DNA from: Acheta domesticus
Lineage: Eukaryota > Arthropoda > Insecta > Orthoptera > Gryllidae
Assembly (NCBI GenBank): GCA_031308135.1
Contig: JAHLJT010008756.1
Location: 137,007,775-137,071,774 of the forward strand
DNA: 64,000 bases
Reading direction: 5' to 3'
Position numbers and translations under genes: made by a program. Numbering within the stretch: the first letter of the stretch is position 1; each line of letters starts with the position of its first letter. The notes below the pieces were generated by a model that did not search any database, was not told the DNA's origin, and was given only the letters and a program-made list of their open reading frames with translations. Below are positions 1-10,964 of the stretch, piece after piece.

Positions 1-840
1 AAAAGCGACGAGAACCCAAAAAGGGAAAAATGGAGAACTTAAATAAATTGTAAATTAGAAAATATCACTATTAAGAACATGATAAATAGGGAGACTTTTT
101 ATGCCCAAAAAATTTTGAAATATACTTTTAAAAATGTGTATTTATGACCTTGAGATTCTTAATTATGCACTTTATTATGCAACTAAAATTAACAATATTT
201 CATTTTCTTAAGAACCTTTCTTGGTAATTTTTCAGGACAAGTATGTTTGTAATGAAAATAACTACTTTTTGTGCAAACACAATTTAATCTGCCGTACTTT
301 TCGGTAGAAGAAATCAAAGTAAATATTAACCTTAGTGAAGGACATTGTATTTCTTGTTGCAATTCTGCCTGTTTGAAAAAAATGTGATATCAAAGTATAT
401 TCAAGATTGGCACTTACATTTTTTCCATCTATAGAAAAGAATAAAAAACATAACATAATATGAATGTATCTTTCAAATTCATTTTATTTTTACAAGTTCA
501 ACGCTGCATTGCTCTATAACAAATCCCATATGCATTTTGTCAAACGGGAAAAGCCCGGCAATTTTCTGCCAGCAGGACCTTGAACATCTAAAATTATGTT
601 TTCTTTGCTATCTCTGCATTATTTCCTGCATTGGTGATAAGTTCTTTGGAATCAATGAACGCTCACAAATAAATAGATTCAGTGAAAAGATGAAACGTTT
701 TATAGATAGGTTTATATTTAACGAAATATGCAAACTATATGCATAATTACCCGCATATGAACAGGAAAAAATCTGCTTAATATGCACAAATTTGCAAGTA
801 ACATTAATGAAGCATTGCAATTCTAACTAAATGTCAAGAA
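1..840. other. AT-rich intergenic DNA, no gene seen
   Basis: AT-rich sequence with only short chance reading frames. I see no splice-flanked exon, no terminal inverted repeats and no similarity to the repeat families found elsewhere in the window. Confidence 0.5.
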
Positions 841-1085
841 ATTTCAGTTAGCTACCCCCTGAAGCAACAGACAAAAATATGTAAAAACATAGAAAACCGC
901 TCCCGATGATAAAGAAAAGGGAAAGGGCGGTAATTGCGAGGAGAACGAGAGGCAGTCGTCGCATGCCTGCCCCTTCTAACACCGCCCCTCCCAGCTGCCG
1001 CCTCTGCCGCCACCGTCGCCGCCGGGCGCAGCGCGGGGACGGGAGCGGCGGGCGCGGCTGTGGGTCACGAGGCCAGCGCAGGTGC

Positions 1086-1130
1086 CTCTCCTCGCCTCTC
1101 CTCTCCTCTCCTCTCCTCTCCTCTCGACGG
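1086..1130. repeat. CTCTC-type microsatellite
   Basis: A run of about eight CTCTC-like units inside a GC-rich stretch (about 960-1190). The open frames crossing it on both strands are low-complexity products of the repeat. Confidence 0.85.
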
Positions 1131-1196
1131 TCGCGCCCACTCGCAGCCCACGCCCCAGCAGCACGCGGCACCAGGGGCGGGCGGGTCACCACTAAT

Positions 1197-1198
<2 letters not shown>

Positions 1199-1227
<29 letters not shown>

Positions 1228-1228
1228 C

Positions 1229-1287
<59 letters not shown>
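1199..1287. repeat. (AT)n followed by (GA)n microsatellite
   Basis: About 50 bp of alternating AT passes directly into about 30 bp of GA. The same AT-then-GA arrangement recurs at 11899-11986. It abuts the mariner fragment immediately to the right. Confidence 0.95.
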
Positions 1288-1288
<1 letters not shown>

Positions 1289-1385
1289 TCGAGGGTAAGT
1301 CAATAAGCTATCTAAGTATCGAGATATATCGAGAGTAAGTCAAGTTATAATTTATTACAGGAAGAATACACAATTTTTATTGATA

Positions 1386-1463
1386 TCATTTTTTAACATA
1401 GTCACCCTTCTTTTCTGTACATTTGGCCCATCGTTGCACAAGCTTTCCGATACCTTCAGAAAA
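1386..1463 (-). pseudogene. mariner transposase C-terminal fragment
   Basis: Reading the minus strand, 26 codons from 1463 to the stop at 1386 give FSEGIGKLVQRWAKCTEKKG followed by DYVKK and a stop. This matches the typical mariner transposase ending: a GI-K-LV-RW-KC block, then G-DY-V, then stop. Two copies of a TATCGAG-GTAAGTCAA motif at about 1286-1345 are probably the element's terminal repeat region. Everything upstream of the block is missing or replaced by GC-rich DNA, so this is a dead 5'-truncated copy. Confidence 0.65.
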
Positions 1464-1578
1464 TGAATAACTAATAGACAATAGACCTCCTGCCTCGACC
1501 CTTCTAGCTCGTCCATCCCGCTCCACCGCGCTCGTCCCCGCCCTCCCCAATGCGTCTCGCCGCGTTCAGCCCTGCGCC

Positions 1579-1735
1579 ATGGCACTGCCCCGCCCCGCCC
1601 TTACCCCCGCCCCGGCCCCCGCCGCCCCGGCCCCCGCCCCCCGGCCCCCGCCCCGGCACCGCCCACCGGCCCCCGCCCTGCCCCCGCCCTGCCCCCGCCC
1701 TGACCCGCCCCTGCCCTCGCCCCCGCCCCGCCTCG
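1579..1735. repeat. C-rich minisatellite
   Basis: Nearly pure CCCCCGCC/CCCCGGCC units. The frames through it encode only proline, alanine and arginine on one strand and glycine on the other, as expected for a simple repeat rather than a gene. On the minus strand the G-runs could form quadruplexes. Confidence 0.85.
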
Positions 1736-1903
1736 TAGGGAGACCTAGGCGCCCGCGCCGTGATTAACGACGCGAGGCGCGCGAGCGGGGGTTGCGGCTG
1801 GGAGCGGGGGCGGGAGGCCAAGCACCTGCTGTAACATGCGACCACTGGCGGCCTCGTTTTCCAAGTGCTGGCACTCCCCGGTAGCCCTCTGGGGCAGCTC
1901 GGG

Positions 1904-2320
1904 TAGTGATTTTAGCCGAAACATCGAACATCTAAAAAGGTTTTCGAAGTCGATGTTTAAAATATAGATGTTTAAATGTGATAAAATGTATCGAACTGAA
2001 ATGTCCTGATTCTAATGCGACACACATCAATATTAATGTATATCTGTCTTAAATTTGTATATCATCGTAATTATCTAATCAATGTTCTATGCAGTCTAAG
2101 TTCAAATTGCAGTTACCAGCTAAAAAAATAATCAAAAAAGGTAAAGCCACAAAAAAATATAGTGGAAATTTTATTTATATCATAAAAACATTATTTGAAA
2201 ACATGATGTTTCTGAACAATTATGTGGATCTGAAGAATACATCAAAATCAATGTTATAATATCGATGTTCTGCCTCAAAAGTCGATGTTTTAAAACCATC
2301 GATGCTCTTTTGCCTCCCTA
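1904..2320. mobile_element. hAT-type MITE, ATCGATG family
   Basis: The 417-bp element starts TAGTGATTTTAGCC and ends with the complement of TAGGGAGGCAAAAG. It is flanked by 8-bp near-repeats, AGCTCGGG at 1896-1903 and AGCTCTGG at 2321-2328 (7 of 8 match), the size typical of hAT insertions. The subterminal zones carry many short palindromic ATCGATGTTT words. Related copies are at 15830-16405, 28775-28884 and 34340-35528. No transposase is present. Confidence 0.7.
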
Positions 2321-2579
2321 AGCTCTGGGTCGGAGGGTGGAGGAACGTAGACGTCTGATCACGCGATTCGAGGAGGCATCGTAGAATTTCTCCGCGTCAG
2401 TCCTTCGAAAAGCGAACGATAGATGAACAGATTGAGACGTCCGAAGTTCATAACATAGTGTTACGAACCCTACGAAAGGTTTTGAAAAATAATCTCAGCA
2501 CCATTTTTTCCACTCTGGATGCTGTTCCACCCGCGCCGGTTATTCGCGTGTGATATTGAAAGCTCGTTGTAACCGGAGA

Positions 2580-3114
2580 GAAGGGGCTCAGTGCATGAAC
2601 TGATGTCACTGCAGTACCTCTGACCGGGAGGTCCTAGGTGCGAAGTCCCGACGGCCGGCGGCAGGATTTAGCTTGTCAGCTACAGGTAGATCGAATTCAG
2701 TCGCAGTCTGGACGAGAATTCTAGCGGCCGGCTGCTCTGCTCCCATCAACACAAGGCGAATCCCTGGAACAGTGCCATAACAATCGGGCCACGGACCGCG
2801 CGCGTTGTTTCCCTTCCTCTTCCTTGTCCTATCTTCACCCCTTACACACACACACACACACACACTTGCACTAACATGCACTACACTACCACACATGTCG
2901 GGAGCTTAGAGCTTGTCCCGGCTGGGGCGGTGCCCCGCTGGTGCGATATACCTGGTTAGGAGAACCCCCGCTAGCGAAGGTAGGTCGGCGCCGGATCTCG
3001 CCATCCAGCGGGAGAAGATCACTGCCACCTCCCGAGGAGAAAGCATGCACTACACTAACGGGATTAATGCCCTCAGTAGTTGACGCGCACGGAATCACTA
3101 ACAACCAACCAACC
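2580..3114 (+). mobile_element. SINE1 copy (tRNA-derived, near full length)
   Basis: The head begins GGCTCAGTGCATGAACTGAT, which resembles a tRNA A box. A degraded B box follows at about 2637 (the best preserved copy, at 30945, reads GGTTCGAGTCCC). The body contains an (AC)n tract near 2845 and a conserved block near 2905-3040. The tail reads CGGAATCACTAACAACCAACC. The copies listed below share this whole architecture, which defines the family by internal comparison. Confidence 0.8.
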
Positions 3115-3683
3115 TTGAAGGCTTGTACGTAGCTTCGAATTCTGGAAAGCAGTTTCGCACGCGAATTCATTATTACTCGCACATTAGGAAGTCGCGGATA
3201 CGACTTGTGGTGTCCCTGATATCTTCGTGGTGAGTGCTAGAGCAGCACCCTATTGAACGGTCCGTGAACTTTTTGCGCGATAGTTCCTTCTCTCCAGCTC
3301 TCTCATAAGGATCAGGGTGGCGAGCAGGAAGTACTCCCTCTATTCCATTACCGGTACACGCCGGCGGGGAAGGGCGAGCATACTTCACAATTGAATGTGA
3401 CTGTCAGTAAGAATTATATTAATTGAGAATGGGTGAGTTACAGCCACTACATGCCGGAAGTCTCTATTCAACTCGCTGACGGATTGTCTGGAGGTTCCTA
3501 GAAAAATTCACTGCTTTACTAATACTACTCAAGGGTTTTTGCATTCTGGTGTCGATGTTCCGGTTTATGTAGAAGATCGCGTGTGTGGGTAGTGTTTTTT
3601 AAGCGAGGTCAGCTGTTTTGGTCTTCAGTCCCCGTCAGTGTATCTTGTAACCTGGAAATGAGTGTGTTCCTTCCCCGCTAAAT

Positions 3684-4112
3684 TGTGAGATCCAGAATCG
3701 ATCTACCCGGATAGCGAGATTTTCCCTTTTCTAGATACCCACACCAGCAGAGCACCGCCCCCTGCCGGGACAAACTCTTAAGCTTCCGACCGGTCGCCCA
3801 ACATGCATGTAGTGCAGTATAAATAAGTGTGTGTATGAAGAAAACATTGTAAAGAGGAAGGAAATATCGCGCGCGGTCCGTGGGCCGTTTGTTAGGGTAC
3901 TGCTCGGGCATTCTCCTGGTGTTGATCGGAGGAAACCACGGAAAACTGCCGAGAGAGCAGCTGGCCGCTACAATTCTCTTCCAGACAGCAGCTGATATCG
4001 ACCTAGCGATTCTCTCGTAGCTCTTGTGGTACAGTCGCTACCCCCCCCCCCCCCGTTCTGGAATATTAGGTCTTCCCGGTCAGAGGCAGGTGTTGTCACT
4101 GCGACTTCTCAG
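3684..4112 (-). mobile_element. SINE1 copy, minus strand, diverged
   Basis: The complement matches the SINE1 body: a GATCTCG-like block, GGTACTGCTC, CTGGTGTTGATCGGAGGAAA and the head complement near 4066-4112. It is truncated at its 3' (left) end, and a 15-base poly-C run near 4040 interrupts the head. Confidence 0.65.
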
Positions 4113-4465
4113 CGTGTAGTGAATCGACACATGCGCAGAAGAATCAGTCCAGTTCAATTATACCTTATTGAACGCACGACTCAGGTCATCAGGCCTGATT
4201 GTCCGTTTGTCCGCACAAAGTTCGCTACATTCCTTTCACCATTTAGTGGAGAAGGAGGTATTCGGACGGCGAAACAGGCTTTTGAATTTGGCTTAGAGGC
4301 TTCTTTTAAGCTTGAAGATTTTTTTACATGCAGAAAATCTACAACAAGGGACAGCCGGCTTTACTTCGCCTCCTAAGGAAGGCGGTGAGAAGGATTTTTT
4401 CGCTCTTAAAATCCACGGCTTCGATTCGGGTTTGAACTGGAACTTGAGTGCAACGATATGCTAAC

Positions 4466-5020
4466 TAGGGTTGCCAACCGTTCTCCATTTAGGAGGACAG
4501 TCCTTCATTGACGTCAATTGTCCTCTCGTCCTATTTTGTATTTTAAATGCCCTCCTTTTAGTAAACTTATAATATTTATCAAATAACTAACATCTGCTAC
4601 GTTGTATTATTGTTTAATTTAGAATAGAAAACATGAATATCCGTTTTTTCTGAACGCTGGCATTATAGTAGGAAGGTTTTGCACGCCATAGCGGACAGAT
4701 CCATCGATCTTCTGCACATGCGCAGTTCAAGTTTCGCGTTACTTTTGTGCCTCTGCGCTTGCGTACAAGATCGATAGTGCTGTCCGCTATGACTCTGTAA
4801 GTTTCTCTGGCTAGCGATTAAAAGAAAGACGCTCAGACCATCTTTATCTGCATTTTGTGAACGAATCTTTTCACTTGAATCACAAATGAAGAGAAGAAAT
4901 AAATAGGGGTGATGTTAGTATAAATTAAATATTTATACAAAGAAATGTGTTGATGCGTTTTCTTGTTAGTTTTTGGCTTATTGATTGTCCTCTCATACAT
5001 GAACATTGTTAGCAACCCAA
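4466..5020. mobile_element. hAT-type element, TAGGGTTGCCA family
   Basis: The left end is TAGGGTTGCCAAC and the right end is GTTAGCAACCCAA, an imperfect terminal inverted repeat. The flanks are ATGCTAAC (4458-4465) and ACGCTAAC (5021-5028), an 8-bp duplication with one mismatch. The duplicated site lies inside the SINE3 head, so the SINE is older. There is no coding capacity. Confidence 0.75.
4672..4800. repeat. palindromic repeat nested in the hAT element
   Basis: The left part has GCCATAGCGGACAG...GATCTTCTGC and the right part has GTACAAGATCGAT...CTGTCCGCTATGAC, so it folds on itself. Its interior words (CAAGTTT, CACTTTTGTGC, AAGATCGAT) are shared with the TIR element at 20945-21401 and with a fragment near 10080-10160. 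Confidence 0.5.
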
Positions 5021-5048
5021 ACGCTAACCGTTACACTACCGAAACCGA

Positions 5049-5146
5049 TAGGGTTGCCAGGTGTTCACTATTTGAGTGAACTATTCACTGTCTCATTTAT
5101 TGATTCACTAATTAGAAAATGAGAACAGTGAATATATATATATTAT

Positions 5147-5186
<40 letters not shown>

Positions 5187-5792
5187 TAAATGTTTTTTTA
5201 AACTCTATTAAAGCTGACTTTCGCCTTTTGAGAATTCTGAATATCGCGCAGGGTCCAAGCAGTTTTCTTAGTTTTGGCCTCAAATCTACCGAAATTTTTT
5301 CAATATTGAGCATCAGTTCCGGTCTCCAATGCTAGCACCGAAAGAATTTCAGTGTTATGAAAAATATTTACACCGATGAACGGAGCAGAATAGAAGTTGA
5401 AGCAGTTCTAAGCGAGCTGTACATTTTTTTAACTTCCCGTATAATTTGTGGAAGTTAAAGAATTATTCAAGAAGATATATAACGTTATAAAAGCTGCTCA
5501 ATGTGAAGCCAAAGTATTGTCGAAAATAGTTAATCGATTGAGTTAAATAATAATACAAATGCAAAGAATTGTTACGAAATGATAATTGTAGTAAAACAGG
5601 CAATTGCGATGTTAATGTGTTTAATTATGAATTATTGACTACCGTAACATTATTGAAAGATCATATAAAATTGAAAGCAGATGATTGCTTATTATGAAAA
5701 TGTCATTGTTCAAAAATATTATATCTGTTTTATCTCAATATCCATTCCTCTCCCCCCCCCGTTCACTGTTTTCTGAAGACATAGCAACCCTA
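5049..5792. mobile_element. second hAT-type element, TAGGGTTGCCA family
   Basis: It begins TAGGGTTGCCAGGTG and ends ATAGCAACCCTA. The flanks GAAACCGA (5041-5048) and GAAGCCGC (5793-5800) agree at 6 of 8 positions. The interior is AT-rich with an (AT)n run at about 5136-5180 and repeated TTCACT words near both ends. Confidence 0.6.
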
Positions 5793-5799
5793 GAAGCCG

Positions 5800-7000
5800 C
5801 TTCGACAAGATGGCCGTCCGTGTCTGCGGCCTGCGCGGGCGGGTGGCGCGTTCCCAGCGCGATTCATTTATTTAAAAAGTGCGAGCGTCACCGCGCCTCG
5901 TCTTCCCCTTCCCTGTGATTAATAGCTCGCCGCCGCCTCTGAAAACATCTTTGTGCGTCCTTCGCAGCCTTGGCCCTCAGCTGTCTTCTGCGCGCCGCAT
6001 CTGCCTTGGCGGCGGACCGCTCCGCGTGGGCCTGAGAGCGTTGATCAACGTTTATTTCCGAGCACCTCGCGTTTGTTCGGTTCGATTTTTAAATTTTCTT
6101 CATCTTGGAGTCATAAAAGATCCGAGAGTTACTACCAGTAAATAATTTTCTTCTGCCAATTCGTTCCATGCCTCGGAAAAATAATCCCCCTTGTTTGCCC
6201 CTTTTGTGTGTACATGCCGCTGCTGTTTAGCCTGGCTCATCATTTCTCCAGTTTCTAAAAGACTGTGGAGGGTACAAGCAGCAAACTTGTCCAATGCTCT
6301 ACTTGTCGCACAAAATTCATCCTCCCCCCCCCCAAAAAAAACAACGCGACTTCATACAAAAACGCATATCCCGTCTAAGAGTCGGAAAATCTAATGTAAT
6401 GGACCTAGGATGCATCGTTCGGAGTTAAGTGCCATTGCTACTTATGTTGCAGAAATCAGTCGCCAATGTCCTGATCTGCTTTGACTTAAGTATCTTGCAG
6501 GCTTGAGGAGTAACATTCTATTCAGCATTGTGACTGCTTATGACTCATTTCGCATGGGAAAAGCTTTTTCATGCAATGGATTTTACGTGTCTTCTGGCCC
6601 ATTAACCCGTAACTGATATTACAACAAAAATCCGAGAAGACGTTTTTTGAACTTTAGTTGTCTAAATCCGGATTTGTCTTGTCTTTGAAACTCACTCATT
6701 TTCCTTTCTCGTTGTTCTAATTTGCAGCATGTTAGTCAGCGGTAGTGTTTACTTAAAAATTGTTTCCTGGAATTGAAAATCACATTTAAAATAATAATTA
6801 CCATCTTGCAATATTAAGGTTGTGAATTCAGGTAATAAATTGTTGTGGCGAAGTAAAACAGGTGATGTTTTTGAAAACATTAATGTGGATAGAAATGTAT
6901 GAATATGTAGAAGCCAACGAATTTAGTTATTGTTAATCGTCCCATTCATCGTCACTGAAAAATAATGTATATTTTCCGACATCCCAAATATCGATTGAAT
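5800..7000. other. GC-rich then AT-rich unique DNA, no gene recognised
   Basis: The 5800-6090 part is unusually GC- and CpG-rich for this window (GGCGGCGG, GCGCGCC words), which could be promoter-like, but I found no exon that joins to the kinase. The remainder is ordinary AT-rich sequence with no repeat I can place. Confidence 0.4.
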
Positions 7001-7004
7001 CTCT

Positions 7005-7126
7005 CTCCCTATCTATCTATCTATCTATCTATGTTTTTACGAGGAGGACCGTGGAAATCTTCAACAAGACGCTGAGGAACCGCATTCCTCAACAGTGTGA
7101 CATAAATCTATCTATCTATATGTATG

Positions 7127-7185
<59 letters not shown>

Positions 7186-7265
7186 CTCTCTATCTGTGTC
7201 TGTTTATCTATCTATCCATCCATCTATCTTTCTATCTGTCTATCTATCCACCCATGTGTCTAACT
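7005..7265. repeat. (ATCT)n and (CT)n microsatellites
   Basis: ATCT tetranucleotides at about 7008-7032, a pure CT run of more than 50 bp at about 7131-7183, then mixed ATCT/ATCC units to about 7260. Confidence 0.9.
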
Positions 7266-8030
7266 ATCTCTATATGTGTGCGTGTGGGTGTGTCAAGTAA
7301 CTCATGATAATCTCATGGACATTTCATCTCGAAAATTCGAGAAGCTTCGGTCCAATTTTTATTTTCTCGCGTAATAATTATGCACTTTAGAGAATTATTT
7401 GTAATGCTGCAAAAAAACCCGGCGATTTTTTCGACAGTACAACTCTATTTCCAGACCCATTCACGTTACATCGTGGATGTTTGTATATTTTGTTAGTGCA
7501 TGTTTGCACGCATATTTAGCATTTGTTGGCACATGGAAATACTATTTTCTAGCAATGAGCGTTACAAGGGATGACTGAGATGTGTGAATATGGACAGAAA
7601 GTGTGGTATTACACTAATATTACGTAACCATTACTAAGTGCGAGTAAGTACATGCCGTTAGAACACAGCTAGTTTGATTGTGAAGCATTTAGGAATCCTG
7701 ACAACTGAACAAATCGTGTGAATCTGGGGAGTACAAGGCTCTAAAATTAATTATTTTTTTTCACATTTGTTCATAGTTAGTTTTGGGGGTTAGAATGAAT
7801 TTGTTGTAATACGTCTGAATTATAGATAAAAAGTCCATATTGGCGTTTATGGTTGTCGAAATTTTCGATAAGTGAACTGCGATTGCGATTCGAAAGTAAG
7901 AGAGCGAATGTAGCCATCATCCACGCCTGCCGCGTCGTGGCGCTCGCTCTTTCGCCATCGCGGGCGGCGGGCACTTCGCTCCGCGGAGCGGGCTTCTCGT
8001 ATTTACTCGGCTGACTTCATCGCTTATGTA
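7266..8030. other. intergenic DNA, no gene; dispersed-repeat fragment
   Basis: No exon or TIR was seen. The part near 7400-7450 (TGTAATGCTGCA, then GGCGATTTTTTCGAC) matches a dispersed repeat also found at 33985-34150 and 44401-44700. Confidence 0.4.
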
Positions 8031-8560
8031 AACGCCCCCCGCCCCGCCCCGCCCCGCCCCGCCCCTGCCCCGCCCCGCCCCGCCCCACCCCACCGACCGA
8101 TTCCCATCCTTCCCTTGCCAGCCCCCCGTCTGTCCCCTGCCCGTCCGCAACCGTTCCCGGTCTGACCCCCAGTCCGTTCCCCCGCCCGTCCACTGCCCTA
8201 CCCCTGCCCGTCCACTGTCCGTCCCCCGCCCCGTCCTCTGCCCATCTCCTACCCGTCCCCCGCCTGTCCCTTGCCCGTCCCCGCCTGTTCCTCGCCCGTC
8301 CCCCGCCTGTCCCTCGCCCGTCCCCCGCCTGTCCCTCGCCCGTCCCCCGCCTGTCCCTCGCCCATCCCCCCGCTGTCCCACGCCCCGTCCCACGCCTGTT
8401 CTCGCCCGTCCCCCGCCTGTCCCACGCCCGTCCCACGCCCGTCCCACGCCCGCCCCCCGCCTGTCCCTCGCCCGTCACTCCGCTCCGTGTCCCGACCGTT
8501 GCCCGCTCGTTCCAGCCCGTCCCCTGCCTGCCGCATCCTCCCGACCGGACCCCTGCTCCG
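8031..8560. repeat. GC-rich minisatellite, about 22-bp CCCGTCCCCCGCCTGTCCCT units
   Basis: About 500 bp of C-rich strand. It begins with five-base CCCGC units and continues with about 22-bp units containing CGCCCGTCCCCCGCCTGTCC. Open frames on the minus strand translate to endless G-RG-T-GG repeats and are artefacts of the array. Confidence 0.9.
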
Positions 8561-8593
8561 TCCCTTGGGCCCTTCGTTGCCCACTGACCGGCC

Positions 8594-9096
8594 AAGATGG
8601 CTCAGGGCATCAACTTATGTCACTGCAGTGCCTCTCACGTGGAGGTCCTAGGGTTTCAGTCCCGACGGTGGCAGGAATTTCGACTCTAGCTTCTCAGCTA
8701 TAGGTCGCATTCAGTCGCTGTCTGGAGAAGAATTCTAGCGGCCGGTGTCTCCGAACAATACCAAGCGAATACCGGAGCAGTAACCTAACAAACGGGCTAC
8801 GGACTGCGCGCGATCTGTCCTTCCTCTTCCTTGTCCTTTCCTCAACGCCCCTACACACACACACGCCCATGCGCAACATTATCACACTTGTTGGGATCAC
8901 ACGTAGAGGCTGTCTCGGGTGCCCCGCTGGTGGGAGATATCTGATCGGGAAAAGTCGACGTGGGACTACGCCGGAGCTCGCTATCCAGCAGGGGAAGACA
9001 TCCGCCACCGCCAGCGATGAAAACGTGCACTACACTTACGGGACTGATGACCTTGTCGGTTTACGCGCTCGGAATCACTAATCAATGAGTCAATAT
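8594..9096 (+). mobile_element. SINE1 copy
   Basis: The head is GATGGCTCAGGGCATCAAC, with a degraded B box near 8650. The body is shared with the 2580 copy, and the tail is CGGAATCACTAATCAATGAGTCAA. Small internal deletions remove part of the central block. Confidence 0.8.
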
Positions 9097-9099
9097 AAT

Positions 9100-10600
9100 C
9101 CTTGCCCGCCCTTGTGCATCACCCCTACTTGCACCCTCGTGAGGCCGTCCGTCTGTTTTGAATATTTTGAGCAACATTACAAAAAAATATTTTCCTCGGG
9201 ACGATTTGGCGCAGTACAGTTTTTGAAGTAAATGGAAATGAAGCTGAACATCATATCCTAAAGAAATAGGGTAAACTGTCCGTCACTTAAAATTAGATCT
9301 CTTCCTGTGCTCTAATCGGGGCAAATTAGGGATCATTCGACACGGCTCGACGGGAACCTGCCCTTTTTTCGGATTCATTGAGAGCATTATACGAGAATTG
9401 GCGAAGAAAACTAGTCTGGAGAAGAGAGGTTTAGGGGGGGGGGGAGTTTTGAGGCACTTAATAGTTGATCATTGTTCGTTCCATATTTCGCGAAAAGGCA
9501 AATGGATGGGCACTAATTAAGACGGATCTTCCTAGAATATGTTGGAAGAATTCTGGGGGAAAGCGTTTTTAGGAGTTTCAAGGCATCTACAGCAGCGAAA
9601 AGCTGTGTATTTCTATTCTGCCTTTCCGCCATAATGTGAAACCATAGGATATGTTTCATAAGTTATAATTAAATATTTGAAATTAAAAAAAGAATTATCA
9701 GTGCTTTGTCATGCAGTTATCTATGTTGGACGATTGAGCAACTGTTTTGTGGGTAAAATGAAGCTTTCTATGAACGTGCGTAGCACGAATACATATTTTC
9801 AACTTGAAAATACCCGCTGGAGGGACCACGTTACTTTCATAGTTCTTTCACCGAGCTTCTATATAACAATACACACAGTCCCTGTGTTGATATACCCCTA
9901 CGTATTTGATATCGCTACTAGCCCAGCTGTCGATTTTTGGTAAAATGTTGCACTTGCATCACGTTTTTCCAATCGGTCTGACGCGTTAATCCAAAGTGAA
10001 GGTGCATCTTCTTTAAGAGCGCGGTTTTGCTATTGCTTGCCTTCTGCATCCGTATCTATGCAACACTCCTTCCAAGTGAAGAAGAGTTTGTAAGGAGCAG
10101 AAAATCGATATTGCTGTCGATTGCTGTGCCCTATGCCATGCTTTAACTCCTTGATGATTAATCTCCTAGTAACGCAGTGAAGAGCGAAGTTCACGAAAAG
10201 TTTGGAACTCAGTGTTCATACAATCAAATCAGTGTCAATACAATTAAATGTTTCAAGTACAAAGCGGATTGTCTCACGTCTCAATTATTGCTTAAATAGA
10301 TTATTGTTTCTGACATTATTTTAAAACTTTATATTCTTCTAGTTCCTTATATTATGACGTTTTCTCCTTGTTTCCCTTGACCTAGAATGCTTGTCGAGAA
10401 TTTTTTCCTAATACAATGTAACCAAAATATATATTTAAACGTTTCAACATTTTTACTTTCTCGAACTACGTAAGAAGAGAAACTATTGTAGTTTTGCGCC
10501 TAGAAACGGCGGGGTTACCAATAGTTTACTTTCCCGACGCGAGTTGCGCAGAGAAGCTCGTGGCGTGCTACGGTGCCACGACGCGTGCCACTGCCACCAG
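9100..10600. other. no gene seen
   Basis: Mostly unique AT-rich sequence. A short piece near 10060-10160 shares words (ATCGATATTGCTGTCGATTG) with the TIR element at 20945-21401. Near 10460 there is a CGTAAGAAGAGAAA motif shared with 44400-44430. Confidence 0.4.
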
Positions 10601-10603
10601 TAG

Positions 10604-10746
10604 AAGACATCGACCGTATCAAGCAGTGCTTGCGATCGTGCGATTTCTAGCGGCACGATGGAGAAAGAACGCGAAATGCCGTGTGATATTCCATCGTGGC
10701 CATAGGGACTCGAGGAGCAGAGTTGAAAAATCGCACTATACATCCC
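10604..10746. mobile_element. MITE-A, right half only
   Basis: It reads from CAAGCAGTGCTTGCGATCG through TCTAGCGGCACGATGGAGAAAG and GAAATGCCGTG to the terminal AAAAATCGCACTATA. It matches the right halves of the complete MITE-A copies at 17165 and 28886. The left arm is missing. Confidence 0.7.
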
Positions 10747-10845
10747 GCGCCACCGGTTCGTCCTGTCCTGCTCCGCCTCGTCCGGCGACACACGGCGACG
10801 ACCTGCAACAATGATGCCCCGGGTGGATTGGAAAATGCATTTAAA

Positions 10846-10913
10846 TCATAAGTTGGTCCATCATTGATAAGACAGAAATCTTTCTGTCTTATCAATGATG
10901 GACCAACTTATGA
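10846..10913. repeat. perfect 33-bp inverted repeat with 2-nt spacer
   Basis: The left arm 10846-10878 starts TCATAAGTTGGTCC and ends GACAGAAA. The right arm 10881-10913 is its exact reverse complement, with TC between them. The 13-bp direct repeat AAAATGCATTTAA occurs outside it at 10832-10844 and 10951-10963. It would extrude as a near-complete hairpin. No element of this kind is seen elsewhere in the window. Confidence 0.9.
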
Positions 10914-10964
10914 TATATAATACGTAATACAGACAGAAACGAAAAATATTAAAATGCATTTAAC

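Larger units (their letters stand above)
4150..5048 (-). mobile_element. SINE3 copy, minus strand, interrupted by a hAT element
   Basis: The 4150-4465 part is the complement of the SINE3 body: CGCACAAAGTTCGCTAC, then CATTCCTTTCACCA, then GGCGAAACAGGC. The tRNA-like head resumes at 5021-5048 with the complement of TAGTGTAACGGTTAGCG. Between the two parts lies a complete hAT insertion. Other SINE3 copies (15516, 26905, 30412) confirm that the two parts are normally contiguous. Confidence 0.75.

Noticed and set aside
848..1303. 151-codon minus-strand frame
   Set aside because: It crosses two microsatellites and encodes low-complexity Tyr-Ile, Ser-Leu and Arg-Glu runs. No exon signals.
5800..6140. 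CpG-rich block as the kinase promoter or first exon
   Set aside because: It lies 34 kb upstream, no kinase N-terminal sequence or matching donor was found, and composition alone is not enough.
8017..8595. Long minus-strand Gly/Arg/Thr frames
   Set aside because: They are the translation of the GC minisatellite. Several frames stay open at once, as expected for a repeat.
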